Of a DNA stretch of 59,697 nt, positions 18,892-26,142 are shown in pieces (position 1 is the first letter of the stretch; each line of letters starts with the position of its first letter). The notes under the pieces were generated by a model. It searched no databases, had not been told where the DNA came from, and saw nothing but the letters and a program-made list of their open reading frames with translations. The position numbers were made by a program, and so were the translations under genes. Origin of the DNA: a virus; the IMG/VR virus record IMGVR_UViG_3300009159_004080, positions 1 to 59,697 of that record; one strand, 5' to 3'.

Positions 18892-19074
18892 CTAAATTGC
18901 GTCAGTATCTAAATCACTAGGGTCTAAATTATCTACAGGTTTTTGGGTAACCGGAGTTACGGTAATTACATAGTGTTCGGATATGCTAACTGCAAGAAAT
19001 CGAATCATATGTGCTATGTGGTCAGCGGTTACTGTGAGCGTAGGATATCCGTCCTGATCTTGTCCAAAACTCAA
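18892..19074 (-). CDS. Small protein, paralogue of the gene upstream (60 aa)
   Basis: A 60-residue protein whose whole length matches the C-terminal half of its upstream neighbour: SFGQDQDGYPTL / TFGQDSTMKNTL, then HMIRFLAVSISEHYVITVTPV / RMIQLLAVNISDNFVVTVTPV. This is a tandem duplication. Function unknown. It overlaps the upstream gene by 4 bases and precedes the terminator. Confidence 0.55.
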   Translation of the reverse strand: MSFGQDQDGYPTLTVTADHIAHMIRFLAVSISEHYVITVTPVTQKPVDNLDPSDLDTDAI

Positions 19075-19385
19075 TCTACTTCTCCTGTCGTTTCTTCTGA
19101 TTGGTTATCCTGTACTACCGGAGTTACTGTAACTACAAAGTTGTCAGAGATATTAACAGCCAACAGTTGAATCATACGTGCCACAGCACCATCACCCATT
19201 ATTAGTGTGTTTTTCATGGTGCTATCTTGCCCAAAAGTGACTTGGGTACGACCATCGGATGTTATTCCAATAGTGTAGTGCGCTGACTCATCTTTCCTTG
19301 GCGCCTTAACAACCTCCACAGTTGGAATAACCTCCGCAGTTGGAGTGGGCGAGAGATAAGGTGTTTTGTTGAAAAATCCAAACAT
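19071..19385 (-). CDS. Small uncharacterised protein (104 aa)
   Basis: The start at 19385 (MFGFFNK) is chosen because GGAGG lies 8 bases upstream and the ATG overlaps the stop of the VWA gene (TAATG). The N-terminal 45 residues are Pro/Val-rich and probably disordered; the rest is the domain shared with the next gene. Function unknown. Confidence 0.55.
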   Translation of the reverse strand: MFGFFNKTPYLSPTPTAEVIPTVEVVKAPRKDESAHYTIGITSDGRTQVTFGQDSTMKNTLIMGDGAVARMIQLLAVNISDNFVVTVTPVVQDNQSEETTGEVD

Positions 19386-20653
19386 TATGCATCCTCCTCG
19401 TAATATGCCCATTGCCCAAATGGGGGCTCAATGCTGTCGTTACCATGAATAATAAACACAGTATCACAGTACAATTCATCACCCCAACTACCACAGGGGT
19501 ATCCATCTGTAAACATAATATGACGCTTGGGTTCAATTTCTTCACGTTTGAAATAATTAAATACGCAATCAAAATCTGTACCACCTCCGCCTTTAATCTC
19601 ATAGTCACAAATAGTATCCAGGTTATCGCTGTTGTACTGTTGTGGATTGTAAGTTTCAGTGTCAAAGGTTACAATATGAATTCTAAATGCGGGGAACGAA
19701 TCCATAATGCCCTGTACTTCACCCAAGAAGTCTTTAAGCATTTTATGACTGATTGATCCAGATGCGTCAATGCTAATAGCAATATCAATCATAGGATCTA
19801 GTTTCATACCCGGCATTACTGCATCCATATCCCAACCTTTACGGCTAGTGCGCATCCAAGTAAAATCCGATTTAATAGTAGACTCAAGTTGCATACGGAT
19901 TAGCTCACGCCAATTCATCTTGGGTTCAGTTAAATCCTGGATCATCCGTCGAATACCTGCTGGAATATTACCTGCATCGTTTGTGGCTGCGGCCGCAGAT
20001 AACACAGCTTCCTTGATTTCATCGCGGATAGCGTCTTTCTCAGCTTGGGTCAGTTTCTTCGGACCCTTACCATCTTCACCAGAACCGTCACCGGAACCTT
20101 CGCCATCTAAGTGATCGTCCAGTAATTGATCAATTAGGTCTTGCAGATTAATCTTCTTAACGTTCTTGTATAAGATATCATATACTTCTTCGGCACACAT
20201 ACCATCGTACTTGGGATCGTATAAGCAGGGTACTGTGGTGATCTTTTCGCCTACACGGTGTTTGATCAAGTCAGAGTTTACACAATAGTCATCTGCAATG
20301 TTCCATAATTGTGGATCACGGTCAGCTCGCCGACCCATGTGATCGTATACACAATGCAACACTTCGTGCCCAAATAAGAATTCAATTTCCTTGGGACGCA
20401 ACATATCAATGAAGCGGCTATTGTAGTAAAAGTTACGCCCATCTGTAGCAGCAGTCGTAAGCCATTCATCTGCGTTCACCAGTTTAAGGCGAGTAGCTAG
20501 GTTGCCAAAAAAGCTGGCACGTAATAGTAGTCCAACCCGTGCTGTAATAAGTTTTTCACGGACTAGTGAATCCAATTTGGGATCCATAGGTCCCAATAGG
20601 TCTTTAAATTTGTCACTTTCTTGTTTATTTGTGGTAGTTCCTGACGTAGCCAT
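19385..20653 (-). CDS. VWA-domain protein with putative metallopeptidase N-terminal domain
   Basis: A 422-residue protein. H96-E-V-L-H100 is an HExxH zinc motif in the N-terminal domain; an acidic Gly-rich linker lies around 180-200; D296-A-S-G-S300 is the MIDAS motif of a C-terminal von Willebrand factor A domain. This architecture usually pairs with a MoxR-type AAA ATPase, present at 23253-24338 in the same direction. Such pairs act as chaperone-like remodelling systems. A perfect sigma70 promoter lies just upstream. Confidence 0.8.
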   Translation of the reverse strand: MATSGTTTNKQESDKFKDLLGPMDPKLDSLVREKLITARVGLLLRASFFGNLATRLKLVNADEWLTTAATDGRNFYYNSRFIDMLRPKEIEFLFGHEVLHCVYDHMGRRADRDPQLWNIADDYCVNSDLIKHRVGEKITTVPCLYDPKYDGMCAEEVYDILYKNVKKINLQDLIDQLLDDHLDGEGSGDGSGEDGKGPKKLTQAEKDAIRDEIKEAVLSAAAATNDAGNIPAGIRRMIQDLTEPKMNWRELIRMQLESTIKSDFTWMRTSRKGWDMDAVMPGMKLDPMIDIAISIDASGSISHKMLKDFLGEVQGIMDSFPAFRIHIVTFDTETYNPQQYNSDNLDTICDYEIKGGGGTDFDCVFNYFKREEIEPKRHIMFTDGYPCGSWGDELYCDTVFIIHGNDSIEPPFGQWAYYEEDA

Positions 20654-20682
20654 ATGCTATCCTTTAGCGTTAGTATACATGT

Positions 20683-20711
20683 ATTATATTATTTTGCGAT
20701 TTAATTGTCAA
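20683..20711 (-). promoter_or_regulatory. Consensus sigma70 promoter for the VWA gene
   Basis: TTGACA, 17 bp, TATAAT, all consensus, ending 29 bases before the ATG at 20653. It should use unmodified host RNA polymerase and drive the VWA gene and the two small paralogues up to the terminator at 18823. Confidence 0.85.
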
Positions 20712-20995
20712 CTGACAAATTTTAAACGGAACAACATTAATTCTTCGTCACCACGTAGGTAAATTCGACGCCGATTATTTTCCGAATCCCACACCCAATG
20801 TGGATTATTGTATTCAGATAGGTACATTTCGAGAGATGGCCCCCAAGTTGCCCAACACCATGATCTAAGAGTAATAAAACTTCTATCATATGTTACCTGC
20901 ATGGGACTTGGTGGCTCCCATACGGGGTCAATAGCGTATTTAAAATCGTTGTACCCTTTAAATCTTCGATCCAACTTTGTAACTTCATATGACAT
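20708..20995 (-). CDS. Small Trp-rich phage protein (95 aa)
   Basis: No known function. It ends in ELMLFRLKFVS, a C-terminal F-x-L-K-aromatic signature shared with several other small proteins in this window (22171, 20999, 53396). The middle is Trp-rich. Its 3' end overlaps the promoter of the VWA gene. Confidence 0.5.
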   Translation of the reverse strand: MSYEVTKLDRRFKGYNDFKYAIDPVWEPPSPMQVTYDRSFITLRSWCWATWGPSLEMYLSEYNNPHWVWDSENNRRRIYLRGDEELMLFRLKFVS

Positions 20996-20998
20996 AAT

Positions 20999-21274
20999 TT
21001 AATCTTCTATATTGATATATTTGAGCATAAACCAGGATTGGTTTGCTTCGTTAAAAAAATCAAGATGAACTTGTGTTTGATAATGACATATATCACTGTT
21101 ATGGTACTGTTTGAGTTCTTTGTGATACCTAACAGTAAATCCAAGCTCACGTTTAAGTCTCCAGGAGATAGCAAATATAGTTTGCCCGTAATTTTGTTTG
21201 ATCTTCTCTCGAACATATGCCCAATCTCCAACACTTTCGAAGATAATAAGATTCGATTTAACTTTAATTTTCAT
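20999..21274 (-). CDS. Small phage protein (91 aa)
   Basis: Function unknown. Begins MKIKVKSNLIIFES, has a YVREKIKQNYGQ helix and ends NQSWFMLKYINIED, a variant of the F-x-L-K signature of neighbouring small proteins. Packed with a few bases between flanking genes. Confidence 0.5.
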   Translation of the reverse strand: MKIKVKSNLIIFESVGDWAYVREKIKQNYGQTIFAISWRLKRELGFTVRYHKELKQYHNSDICHYQTQVHLDFFNEANQSWFMLKYINIED

Positions 21275-21546
21275 TATTTGCTATGTTTTAGTAAAAAAAT
21301 AAGATGCTTTTGTTCATCTACAATAGTGTATGTTGGTAAAGTAAAGCCTTGCGCATCTGCTTCCATTTCAACTCCATATACATCACGCATGTATTGTTTG
21401 AAGCTAGGCAAAGTGGGATCATATGGGTTATGTGCTAGCATATTGTGGTATTCAACCTTGGCAGATTTTAACCGTAGCCAATAAGCATTTCTACCCATTA
21501 CAGTATCTAATCTTGCCGCCGCGGAGTTATAGAAATCGTCTTTCAT
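21274..21546 (-). CDS. Small phage protein (90 aa)
   Basis: Function unknown. It contains RLKSAKVEYHNMLAHNPYDPTLPSF-type residues in the middle and ends VDEQKHLIFLLKHSK, again resembling the shared C-terminal signature. Its stop overlaps the start of the next gene. Confidence 0.5.
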   Translation of the reverse strand: MKDDFYNSAAARLDTVMGRNAYWLRLKSAKVEYHNMLAHNPYDPTLPSFKQYMRDVYGVEMEADAQGFTLPTYTIVDEQKHLIFLLKHSK

Positions 21547-21929
21547 AAAAGCAATACGCCAGTCTTATCCCTTGGATAAGGCGATGGCCGCCATCCTAGC
21601 CGAGCAAGATCCGCTAGGATTTCATCAGTGACCTCACCCTCCGGGACATATTTGTGCGCTCTGTGATCGGCTGGTAGATCGTCTCCAACAATTCCGCTAC
21701 AATACCAGTCCATATAACCCTCTCCGCAATCACGCAGATCGGCGACAATTCCACCGGCACTACGCCAGCTACATGACCAGTATTCATCTTTGAGTACACT
21801 CCACACTTCGTGTGGTTGCCAGCGCATGTTACACATGGCGGCGTATAAATTCTGTGCGTATACCTCGTCCTGTACCTTAGCCATTATCGCAGGATCATTC
21901 TTTATATCTTCTTCTAAATCTCGAATCAT
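21543..21929 (-). CDS. Small phage protein (128 aa)
   Basis: The start at 21929 (MIRDLEED) overlaps the upstream stop (TGATG), preferred over a frame four codons longer. Residues 10-40 form an acidic helix; the middle contains WQPHEVWSVLKDEYWSCSWRSAGG; the tail has EILADLARLGWRP. Function unknown, although such proteins are common in T4-like phages. Confidence 0.5.
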   Translation of the reverse strand: MIRDLEEDIKNDPAIMAKVQDEVYAQNLYAAMCNMRWQPHEVWSVLKDEYWSCSWRSAGGIVADLRDCGEGYMDWYCSGIVGDDLPADHRAHKYVPEGEVTDEILADLARLGWRPSPYPRDKTGVLLL

Positions 21930-22174
21930 CACGGCCCCCATTTCATTAAAAAGTTTAAACGATCAAAATCATTTTCAAATACCAGCACCATACCTTCCAG
22001 ATGTTCAATACCCCGCGGTAATCGTTCCTGCATCCAGTTCATTATTTCTCTTTCGTTATCTGCCCACCACATGTAATCAACCACCAGCAGACATTTATCT
22101 GAGTCCATGGGGTTATTCATAAGTTGAAACCTATTGGTGCTTAACCGAGCTGATGGATCCAGTCTTTGTATCAT
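21929..22174 (-). CDS. Small phage protein (81 aa)
   Basis: Function unknown. It has LLVVDYMWWADNEREIMNWM and ends VFENDFDRLNFLMKWGP, a further variant of the C-terminal signature. Coupled to both neighbours by overlapping start and stop codons. Confidence 0.5.
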   Translation of the reverse strand: MIQRLDPSARLSTNRFQLMNNPMDSDKCLLVVDYMWWADNEREIMNWMQERLPRGIEHLEGMVLVFENDFDRLNFLMKWGP

Positions 22175-22431
22175 TCTTGAAACTTTAACCTAAACCAAGC
22201 AAACTCTTCATCATTTCGTAAGTAAAACATATACGTTAGGTATCTAAGAACATACCCCCATCGTATTTCTTTATCGACACCGTCCAGAGATTCTAATTTG
22301 TCAATATCAACTCCGTACCCATAACTTTCTACCAACCATTTCCGTGTATTATGGAAATCTATCATGGTGAGAACTTGTATACCATATTTAAAGTGTCTAT
22401 GGTCTTTTGTACGGTGAAACGTGTATTTCAT
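22171..22431 (-). CDS. Small phage protein (86 aa)
   Basis: Function unknown. Rich in aromatic and charged residues; ends NDEEFAWFRLKFQE, the clearest form of the shared C-terminal signature and close to that of the gene at 20708. It directly follows the FkbM methyltransferase. Confidence 0.5.
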   Translation of the reverse strand: MKYTFHRTKDHRHFKYGIQVLTMIDFHNTRKWLVESYGYGVDIDKLESLDGVDKEIRWGYVLRYLTYMFYLRNDEEFAWFRLKFQE

Positions 22432-23186
22432 TACAGATCAATTTTGTTAGCGTTGTTTATGGCAACATTGGTTTCTGATGGAAGGAATATCCAGTTATCA
22501 TGCGTATGCGTGTATGCTACATATTTCATATTCTTAAAGATTTGTTTTACTCTATCAGTATCAGTCTTATACATTTCTAAAAAGCAAATAGGACGATGTT
22601 TTGTCAGTGTTTCAATGCCTCCAACTAACGCCATGTGCTCCATTCCTTCAATATCCATTTTGATAAAGTCAACAGCTTCATCAAAGCTATCTATTGTAAC
22701 GCAATTAACTGTTTCACTGCCAGTTTTGGTCATGTATTGATTGTCTGAGATACGGGGCGCCATCAACTCCAATCCACCAAAGTTATTGGGCAGATGATAG
22801 TCAGGCAAGTCAATTTTGATAGTATTATCGCTATCATCACAAACCGCAGCATGTACGCACTCAACATTTGTAAGTCCATTAATGGCTACATTGCCACATA
22901 ACATATAATAAACCTGTCGTTGTGCTTCAAATGATCTAATGGAGATCTTATCTCCAAAAAGTTTTGACATTGCCACAGTATGCGTACCGATATTTGCGCC
23001 AATGTCATAAAATTTAATACAGGACTTTTCCAAAAGTAGTACATCTATAATTGACTTGATTAGGTCAATTTCATCTTGCCCCCAAAAACCAGATTGCTCA
23101 ATACTACGTCCAATATATTGATCATTAGCATTAATAATCATAGGGCCGTATGTGGAATTAACTACTTTAGTGGGTATTAAGTTCAT
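22431..23186 (-). CDS. FkbM-family methyltransferase
   Basis: A 251-residue protein. KFYDIGANIGTHT is motif I of a Rossmann methyltransferase, SFEAQRQVYYML carries the acidic residue that binds the SAM ribose, and DFIKMDIEGMEHMAL is the diagnostic FkbM motif (K-x-D-I/V-E-G-x-E). Family members O-methylate sugars and polyketides. In a phage it could decorate a surface glycan. Confidence 0.8.
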   Translation of the reverse strand: MNLIPTKVVNSTYGPMIINANDQYIGRSIEQSGFWGQDEIDLIKSIIDVLLLEKSCIKFYDIGANIGTHTVAMSKLFGDKISIRSFEAQRQVYYMLCGNVAINGLTNVECVHAAVCDDSDNTIKIDLPDYHLPNNFGGLELMAPRISDNQYMTKTGSETVNCVTIDSFDEAVDFIKMDIEGMEHMALVGGIETLTKHRPICFLEMYKTDTDRVKQIFKNMKYVAYTHTHDNWIFLPSETNVAINNANKIDL

Positions 23187-23208
23187 GTTTTCTTTATAAT
23201 AAGTTGGT

Positions 23209-23228
23209 GGGCTGTGAGAACACAGCCC
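23209..23228. other. 8-bp perfect hairpin between MoxR and FkbM genes
   Basis: GGGCTGTG, four-base loop, CACAGCCC. It lies between the MoxR stop and the FkbM start. No T-run follows on the minus strand, so it is not a standard terminator; it could stabilise or process the message. Confidence 0.4.
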
Positions 23229-23252
23229 TGTACTACCGCACAGCCGTTACGC

Positions 23253-24338
23253 CTAAGCTGAAGCGTTAAGAATGTACCTTCCGTATTTCTTATGGAACTC
23301 GTCGAAATTCTTCAACTTAGTTGGTTGGAATGGTAAGTCATATACGGTAAGAGCTATACGAGCACCCATAATAACCAGTTCTTGTTCAAAGTTCTTCATC
23401 ATGTAGGCAAAGAAGTGATCGGACATTGTGTGAAACTCTTTGTCACTTACTTTCTTCTCCATTGCATCTTTCAACTCGTAACACATAGAAATAACCAATG
23501 AGTACATAGCTGAAATTTCCTTAACATCAAGGGTTGTAACTTTACCTGACAAGATATCTTCAGGCTTGGGCATACGACCAGAAATCTTACGGTGAGCGTT
23601 AAACTTAATAGCAAGTCCTTCCCCAACTGTACCTGAAATCAGGTTAAGCAATGTTTCTTCATCACCATCTTCATCTGACAATAGTTCACTTACAAAGAAC
23701 CAGCTACGTGGAGTAGGGAAAGCACGGCTAGCTGATTTAATATCACGCTCATGCAGATCCTGTTTGTTGGAACCTAGGAAACCAATAACATCTTTATGGA
23801 TGTTATGCATAACTGCCCAATCTTGCCAGGAATCGAAATCCACCTTTAATTCTTGATGCAGGAAACGATTTGACAACGGAGTAGGCATGCGGTAAGTAAC
23901 ACCTTTGTCACTTTCGCGGTTACCAGCAGCTACCATAACAACATTCTTTGGCAGTTTATATTTGCCCACACGTCGATTAAGAATCAACTGATATGCAGCT
24001 GATTGTACGCTAGGCGGAGCAGAGTTCATCTCGTCCAAGAACAATACGATGATAGGATATTGTTCTGCTAATTCCTCGTCGGGCAAATCAATTGGCGGAG
24101 CCCAATCCATTTTACCATTGTCGCGATTATAAAACGGGATACCACGAATATCTGTTGGTTCCATTTGACCTAAGCGTAGGTCAATCATATACCCGCCCAA
24201 TTCTGCGGTGATATCGGCTACCAATTCTGATTTACCGATACCAGGAGGACCCCACAAGAACAGTGGGCGTTGATGTTTAAAAGCCTTGAGCAATGAGCGG
24301 CGGGCTTGTACTGTTGTTACTTGTCGAGATTCTGACAT
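23253..24338 (-). CDS. MoxR-type AAA+ ATPase
   Basis: A 361-residue protein with Walker A GPPGIGKS at 30-37, Walker B-like IVLFLDEMNSAPP and PSVQSAAYQLILNRRVG, the MoxR signature region. MoxR proteins form hexameric rings and work with VWA proteins to remodel or activate targets. Its partner candidate is the VWA/HExxH protein 2.6 kb downstream. A strong promoter lies at 24401-24428. Confidence 0.8.
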   Translation of the reverse strand: MSESRQVTTVQARRSLLKAFKHQRPLFLWGPPGIGKSELVADITAELGGYMIDLRLGQMEPTDIRGIPFYNRDNGKMDWAPPIDLPDEELAEQYPIIVLFLDEMNSAPPSVQSAAYQLILNRRVGKYKLPKNVVMVAAGNRESDKGVTYRMPTPLSNRFLHQELKVDFDSWQDWAVMHNIHKDVIGFLGSNKQDLHERDIKSASRAFPTPRSWFFVSELLSDEDGDEETLLNLISGTVGEGLAIKFNAHRKISGRMPKPEDILSGKVTTLDVKEISAMYSLVISMCYELKDAMEKKVSDKEFHTMSDHFFAYMMKNFEQELVIMGARIALTVYDLPFQPTKLKNFDEFHKKYGRYILNASA

Positions 24339-24400
24339 TAGCTGTATTTCCTTAAAAAGTTTAGACTACAAAAATTAACTAATTTACTAGTGTAAAGCTA

Positions 24401-24428
24401 TTATAATTTACGACTTTTTAATTGTCAA
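24401..24428 (-). promoter_or_regulatory. Strong sigma70 promoter for the MoxR gene
   Basis: TTGACA, 16 bp, TATAAT about 60 bases upstream of the MoxR ATG. It drives MoxR, FkbM and the run of small genes downstream. Confidence 0.8.
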
Positions 24429-24442
24429 CAACAAAATGTCAG

Positions 24443-24607
24443 TTATCTACCACGTCCGGCGGATCTAGTGGGAGGTTTTTTGCCCGGAGTCATCGCGGGT
24501 GCCTTTTTGGCTTTCTTTTCCACTACGGGGGTACCATCGGGTTCCATGTGATGGATGCCACGTTTCTTGTCCAATGCTTGTTTAAGTAAGTCTGATGTTT
24601 TGCTCAT
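24443..24607 (-). CDS. Small basic protein (54 aa)
   Basis: A short gene starting MSKTSDLLKQALDKK, with the ATG overlapping the carbamoyltransferase stop (ATGA) and AAGGAA as ribosome site. The C-terminal half is rich in Lys, Pro and Arg (PGKKPPTRSAGRGR), suggesting nucleic acid contact. Function unknown. It ends just upstream of the MoxR promoter. Confidence 0.6.
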   Translation of the reverse strand: MSKTSDLLKQALDKKRGIHHMEPDGTPVVEKKAKKAPAMTPGKKPPTRSAGRGR

Positions 24608-25509
24608 TTTTGTTCCTTTACTTTTTGTTTGGTATGATAAGCCACGGCTCCGATACTACTACTTGGATCACCTGGATTAGGTAGTGTCCACACTTTTGCG
24701 TAGTCAATCATTTTTCTAGCACCCCGATTCATAGCACATCCACCCATGAATACTAAGTTATCGGAATTGATAAACCATCGGGCCATGCCGACTATCCCAC
24801 TTATCTCTTCCTCAAATACTCTCTGTACCGCAGCCGCTATATCTTTGATATCTTGTTCGTCTTCGATTTCATATGGCCAATCTCTAACACCACGATGTAA
24901 ATTTCGGGTAAGTATAAGATCGCTTCCTATGTAATCTTTCACTGTGTCATAGTATTGCGCAGGGTCACCTTCGGCGCTTAACTTTTCTAATTTGCCTTCG
25001 TCTTGTACAGGCGTGAATCCGCATAGGTGGGTAAAGGCACTATAGAACAGTCCTAGACTATTTGGGTAACTGCGACTCCATACTTTCTTTAGTTGATTGT
25101 CACTACCATGCCAGATCGTTGCTGACTCAAACTCACCTATTGCATCCAATACTATCACCGCGCATTCGTCATATGGGCTTGTGTAGTATCCAGCAGCAGC
25201 ATGACTAGCATGATGCGGAGTGTATGTAACTGGAATATGTCCTAAATCCCACTTAGCAAGTTGAAATCTTGGAATTGTTGATGTATCAAATGCCGTTTTA
25301 TATTGCCCAGCATAAAGTTGTCTAGCTTTCTTTATCCAAGGCCGTTCATACCAAAAAATATGATCTGGTTCGCCGTGTTTACGAAACAAATCATGTATTT
25401 CTCCGATACTTAGTGTATCACTATTATATGTGTATTGTGTATATGTATTGTCGTTAAAAACGGCAATACTACTACCATGATTAAGAGCGTTGATTCCCCA
25501 GTATTTCAT
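24604..25509 (-). CDS. Carbamoyltransferase-like protein, N-terminal (Kae1-like) domain only
   Basis: A 301-residue protein. GINALNHGSSIAVF, the HHASHAAAGYYTSP iron/substrate His cluster, CAVIVLDAIGE and FMGGCAMNR match the NodU/TobZ carbamoyltransferase N-terminal domain. Full family members are about 550-600 residues with a YrdC-like domain that makes carbamoyl-adenylate; that part is absent here, so it either uses a partner protein or has changed function. Coupled to small genes on both sides. Confidence 0.65.
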   Translation of the reverse strand: MKYWGINALNHGSSIAVFNDNTYTQYTYNSDTLSIGEIHDLFRKHGEPDHIFWYERPWIKKARQLYAGQYKTAFDTSTIPRFQLAKWDLGHIPVTYTPHHASHAAAGYYTSPYDECAVIVLDAIGEFESATIWHGSDNQLKKVWSRSYPNSLGLFYSAFTHLCGFTPVQDEGKLEKLSAEGDPAQYYDTVKDYIGSDLILTRNLHRGVRDWPYEIEDEQDIKDIAAAVQRVFEEEISGIVGMARWFINSDNLVFMGGCAMNRGARKMIDYAKVWTLPNPGDPSSSIGAVAYHTKQKVKEQK

Positions 25510-25619
25510 TTGTAAATAAACGGATCTTGGTCTCGTAATTCTTTAAGCCGTTTCTTAAATGCTTGTTTTTCTTTGTATCTATGATATGGCGTTAACAGCC
25601 AATTGATAAGTTTTCTCAT
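25506..25619 (-). CDS. Very small basic protein (37 aa)
   Basis: A 37-codon gene, MRKLINWLLTPYHRYK to a DPFIYK end, with AAAGG upstream and a stop that overlaps the carbamoyltransferase ATG (ATGA). It is highly charged after residue 14. The tight coupling and ribosome site support it as a real gene; function unknown. Confidence 0.5.
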   Translation of the reverse strand: MRKLINWLLTPYHRYKEKQAFKKRLKELRDQDPFIYK

Positions 25620-25636
25620 ATACTACCTTTTTTTAA

Positions 25637-25712
25637 TGGCTGGCCAGGGTGGGCACGATCCACCGACCCACAGATTAACAGTCTGTTGCTCTACCAACTG
25701 AGCTACTGGCCA
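25637..25712 (-). tRNA. tRNA-Asn (GTT)
   Basis: 76 nt with encoded CCA, 7-bp acceptor TGGCCAG/CTGGCCA, anticodon loop CTGTTAA (anticodon GTT). The T-loop is ATCGTGC instead of the usual TTCRANN: position 54 is A and 58 is T. Confidence 0.9.
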
Positions 25713-25729
25713 ATTGTACTACTAAAACT

Positions 25730-25804
25730 TGGTGCCCAGTGAGAGAATCGAACTCCCGATATCCTCATTACAAGTGAGGCGCATTACCACTCTGCTAACT
25801 GGGC
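25730..25804 (-). tRNA. tRNA-Thr (TGT)
   Basis: 75 nt with encoded CCA, acceptor GCCCAGT/ACTGGGC, anticodon loop CTTGTAA, canonical T-loop TTCGATT. Transcribed with tRNA-Asn from the promoter at 25821. Confidence 0.92.
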
Positions 25805-25820
25805 ATTAACTACTTTAACT

Positions 25821-25849
25821 ATTATACTATAAAATAAAAACAGAGTCAA
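25821..25849 (-). promoter_or_regulatory. Sigma70 promoter for tRNA-Thr/Asn, embedded in a terminator
   Basis: TTGACT, 17 bp, TATAAT. The -35 box is formed by the inner part of the terminator stem at 25831-25866, so one stretch ends the upstream transcript and starts the tRNA transcript. Confidence 0.7.
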
Positions 25850-25866
25850 CCGTTAGATTGACTCTG
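25831..25866 (-). terminator. Intrinsic terminator
   Basis: Minus strand: CAGAGTCAA, loop, TTGACTCTG, then TTTTTATTTT. A 9-bp stem directly after the small basic gene ending at 25883. Confidence 0.85.
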
Positions 25867-25882
25867 CCGGCTCCACCACCTC

Positions 25883-26098
25883 TTACGAGGACACTACGGG
25901 TACTGCTTCGACGAACCCTTTACGTGATTTAACCATACGAATATGATTTTTAATTTTAGCTTTGTCTTTGGGACGACTTGACTTGCTTAATAATTCTTCC
26001 AACTGATGTATACCCAATGGACCTAACCGAGTTTTACCTGTTTTGGTTTTCATTGGATCTGCTATTTGATTTCTTTGATTGCCGCCTTTCGCTGCCAT
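25883..26098 (-). CDS. Small basic phage protein (71 aa)
   Basis: Lys/Arg-rich throughout with a central GPLGIHQLEELLSKSSRPKDKAKIKNHI-like helix-turn-helix-length stretch. No function known; possibly nucleic acid binding by charge. AAGGAA precedes the ATG, and a late-promoter octamer lies at 26119, so the gene is a monocistronic unit ending in the terminator at 25831. Confidence 0.6.
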   Translation of the reverse strand: MAAKGGNQRNQIADPMKTKTGKTRLGPLGIHQLEELLSKSSRPKDKAKIKNHIRMVKSRKGFVEAVPVVSS

Positions 26099-26118
26099 GT
26101 TATTTCCTTGTTGTAATT

Positions 26119-26126
26119 ATTTATAT
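26119..26126 (-). promoter_or_regulatory. T4-late-type promoter octamer
   Basis: TATAAATA on the minus strand, 21 bases upstream of the ATG at 26098. The octamer is the -10 element recognised by T4 gp55-type late sigma factors. Confidence 0.5.
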
Positions 26127-26142
26127 TGCAAAGTTACGATGA

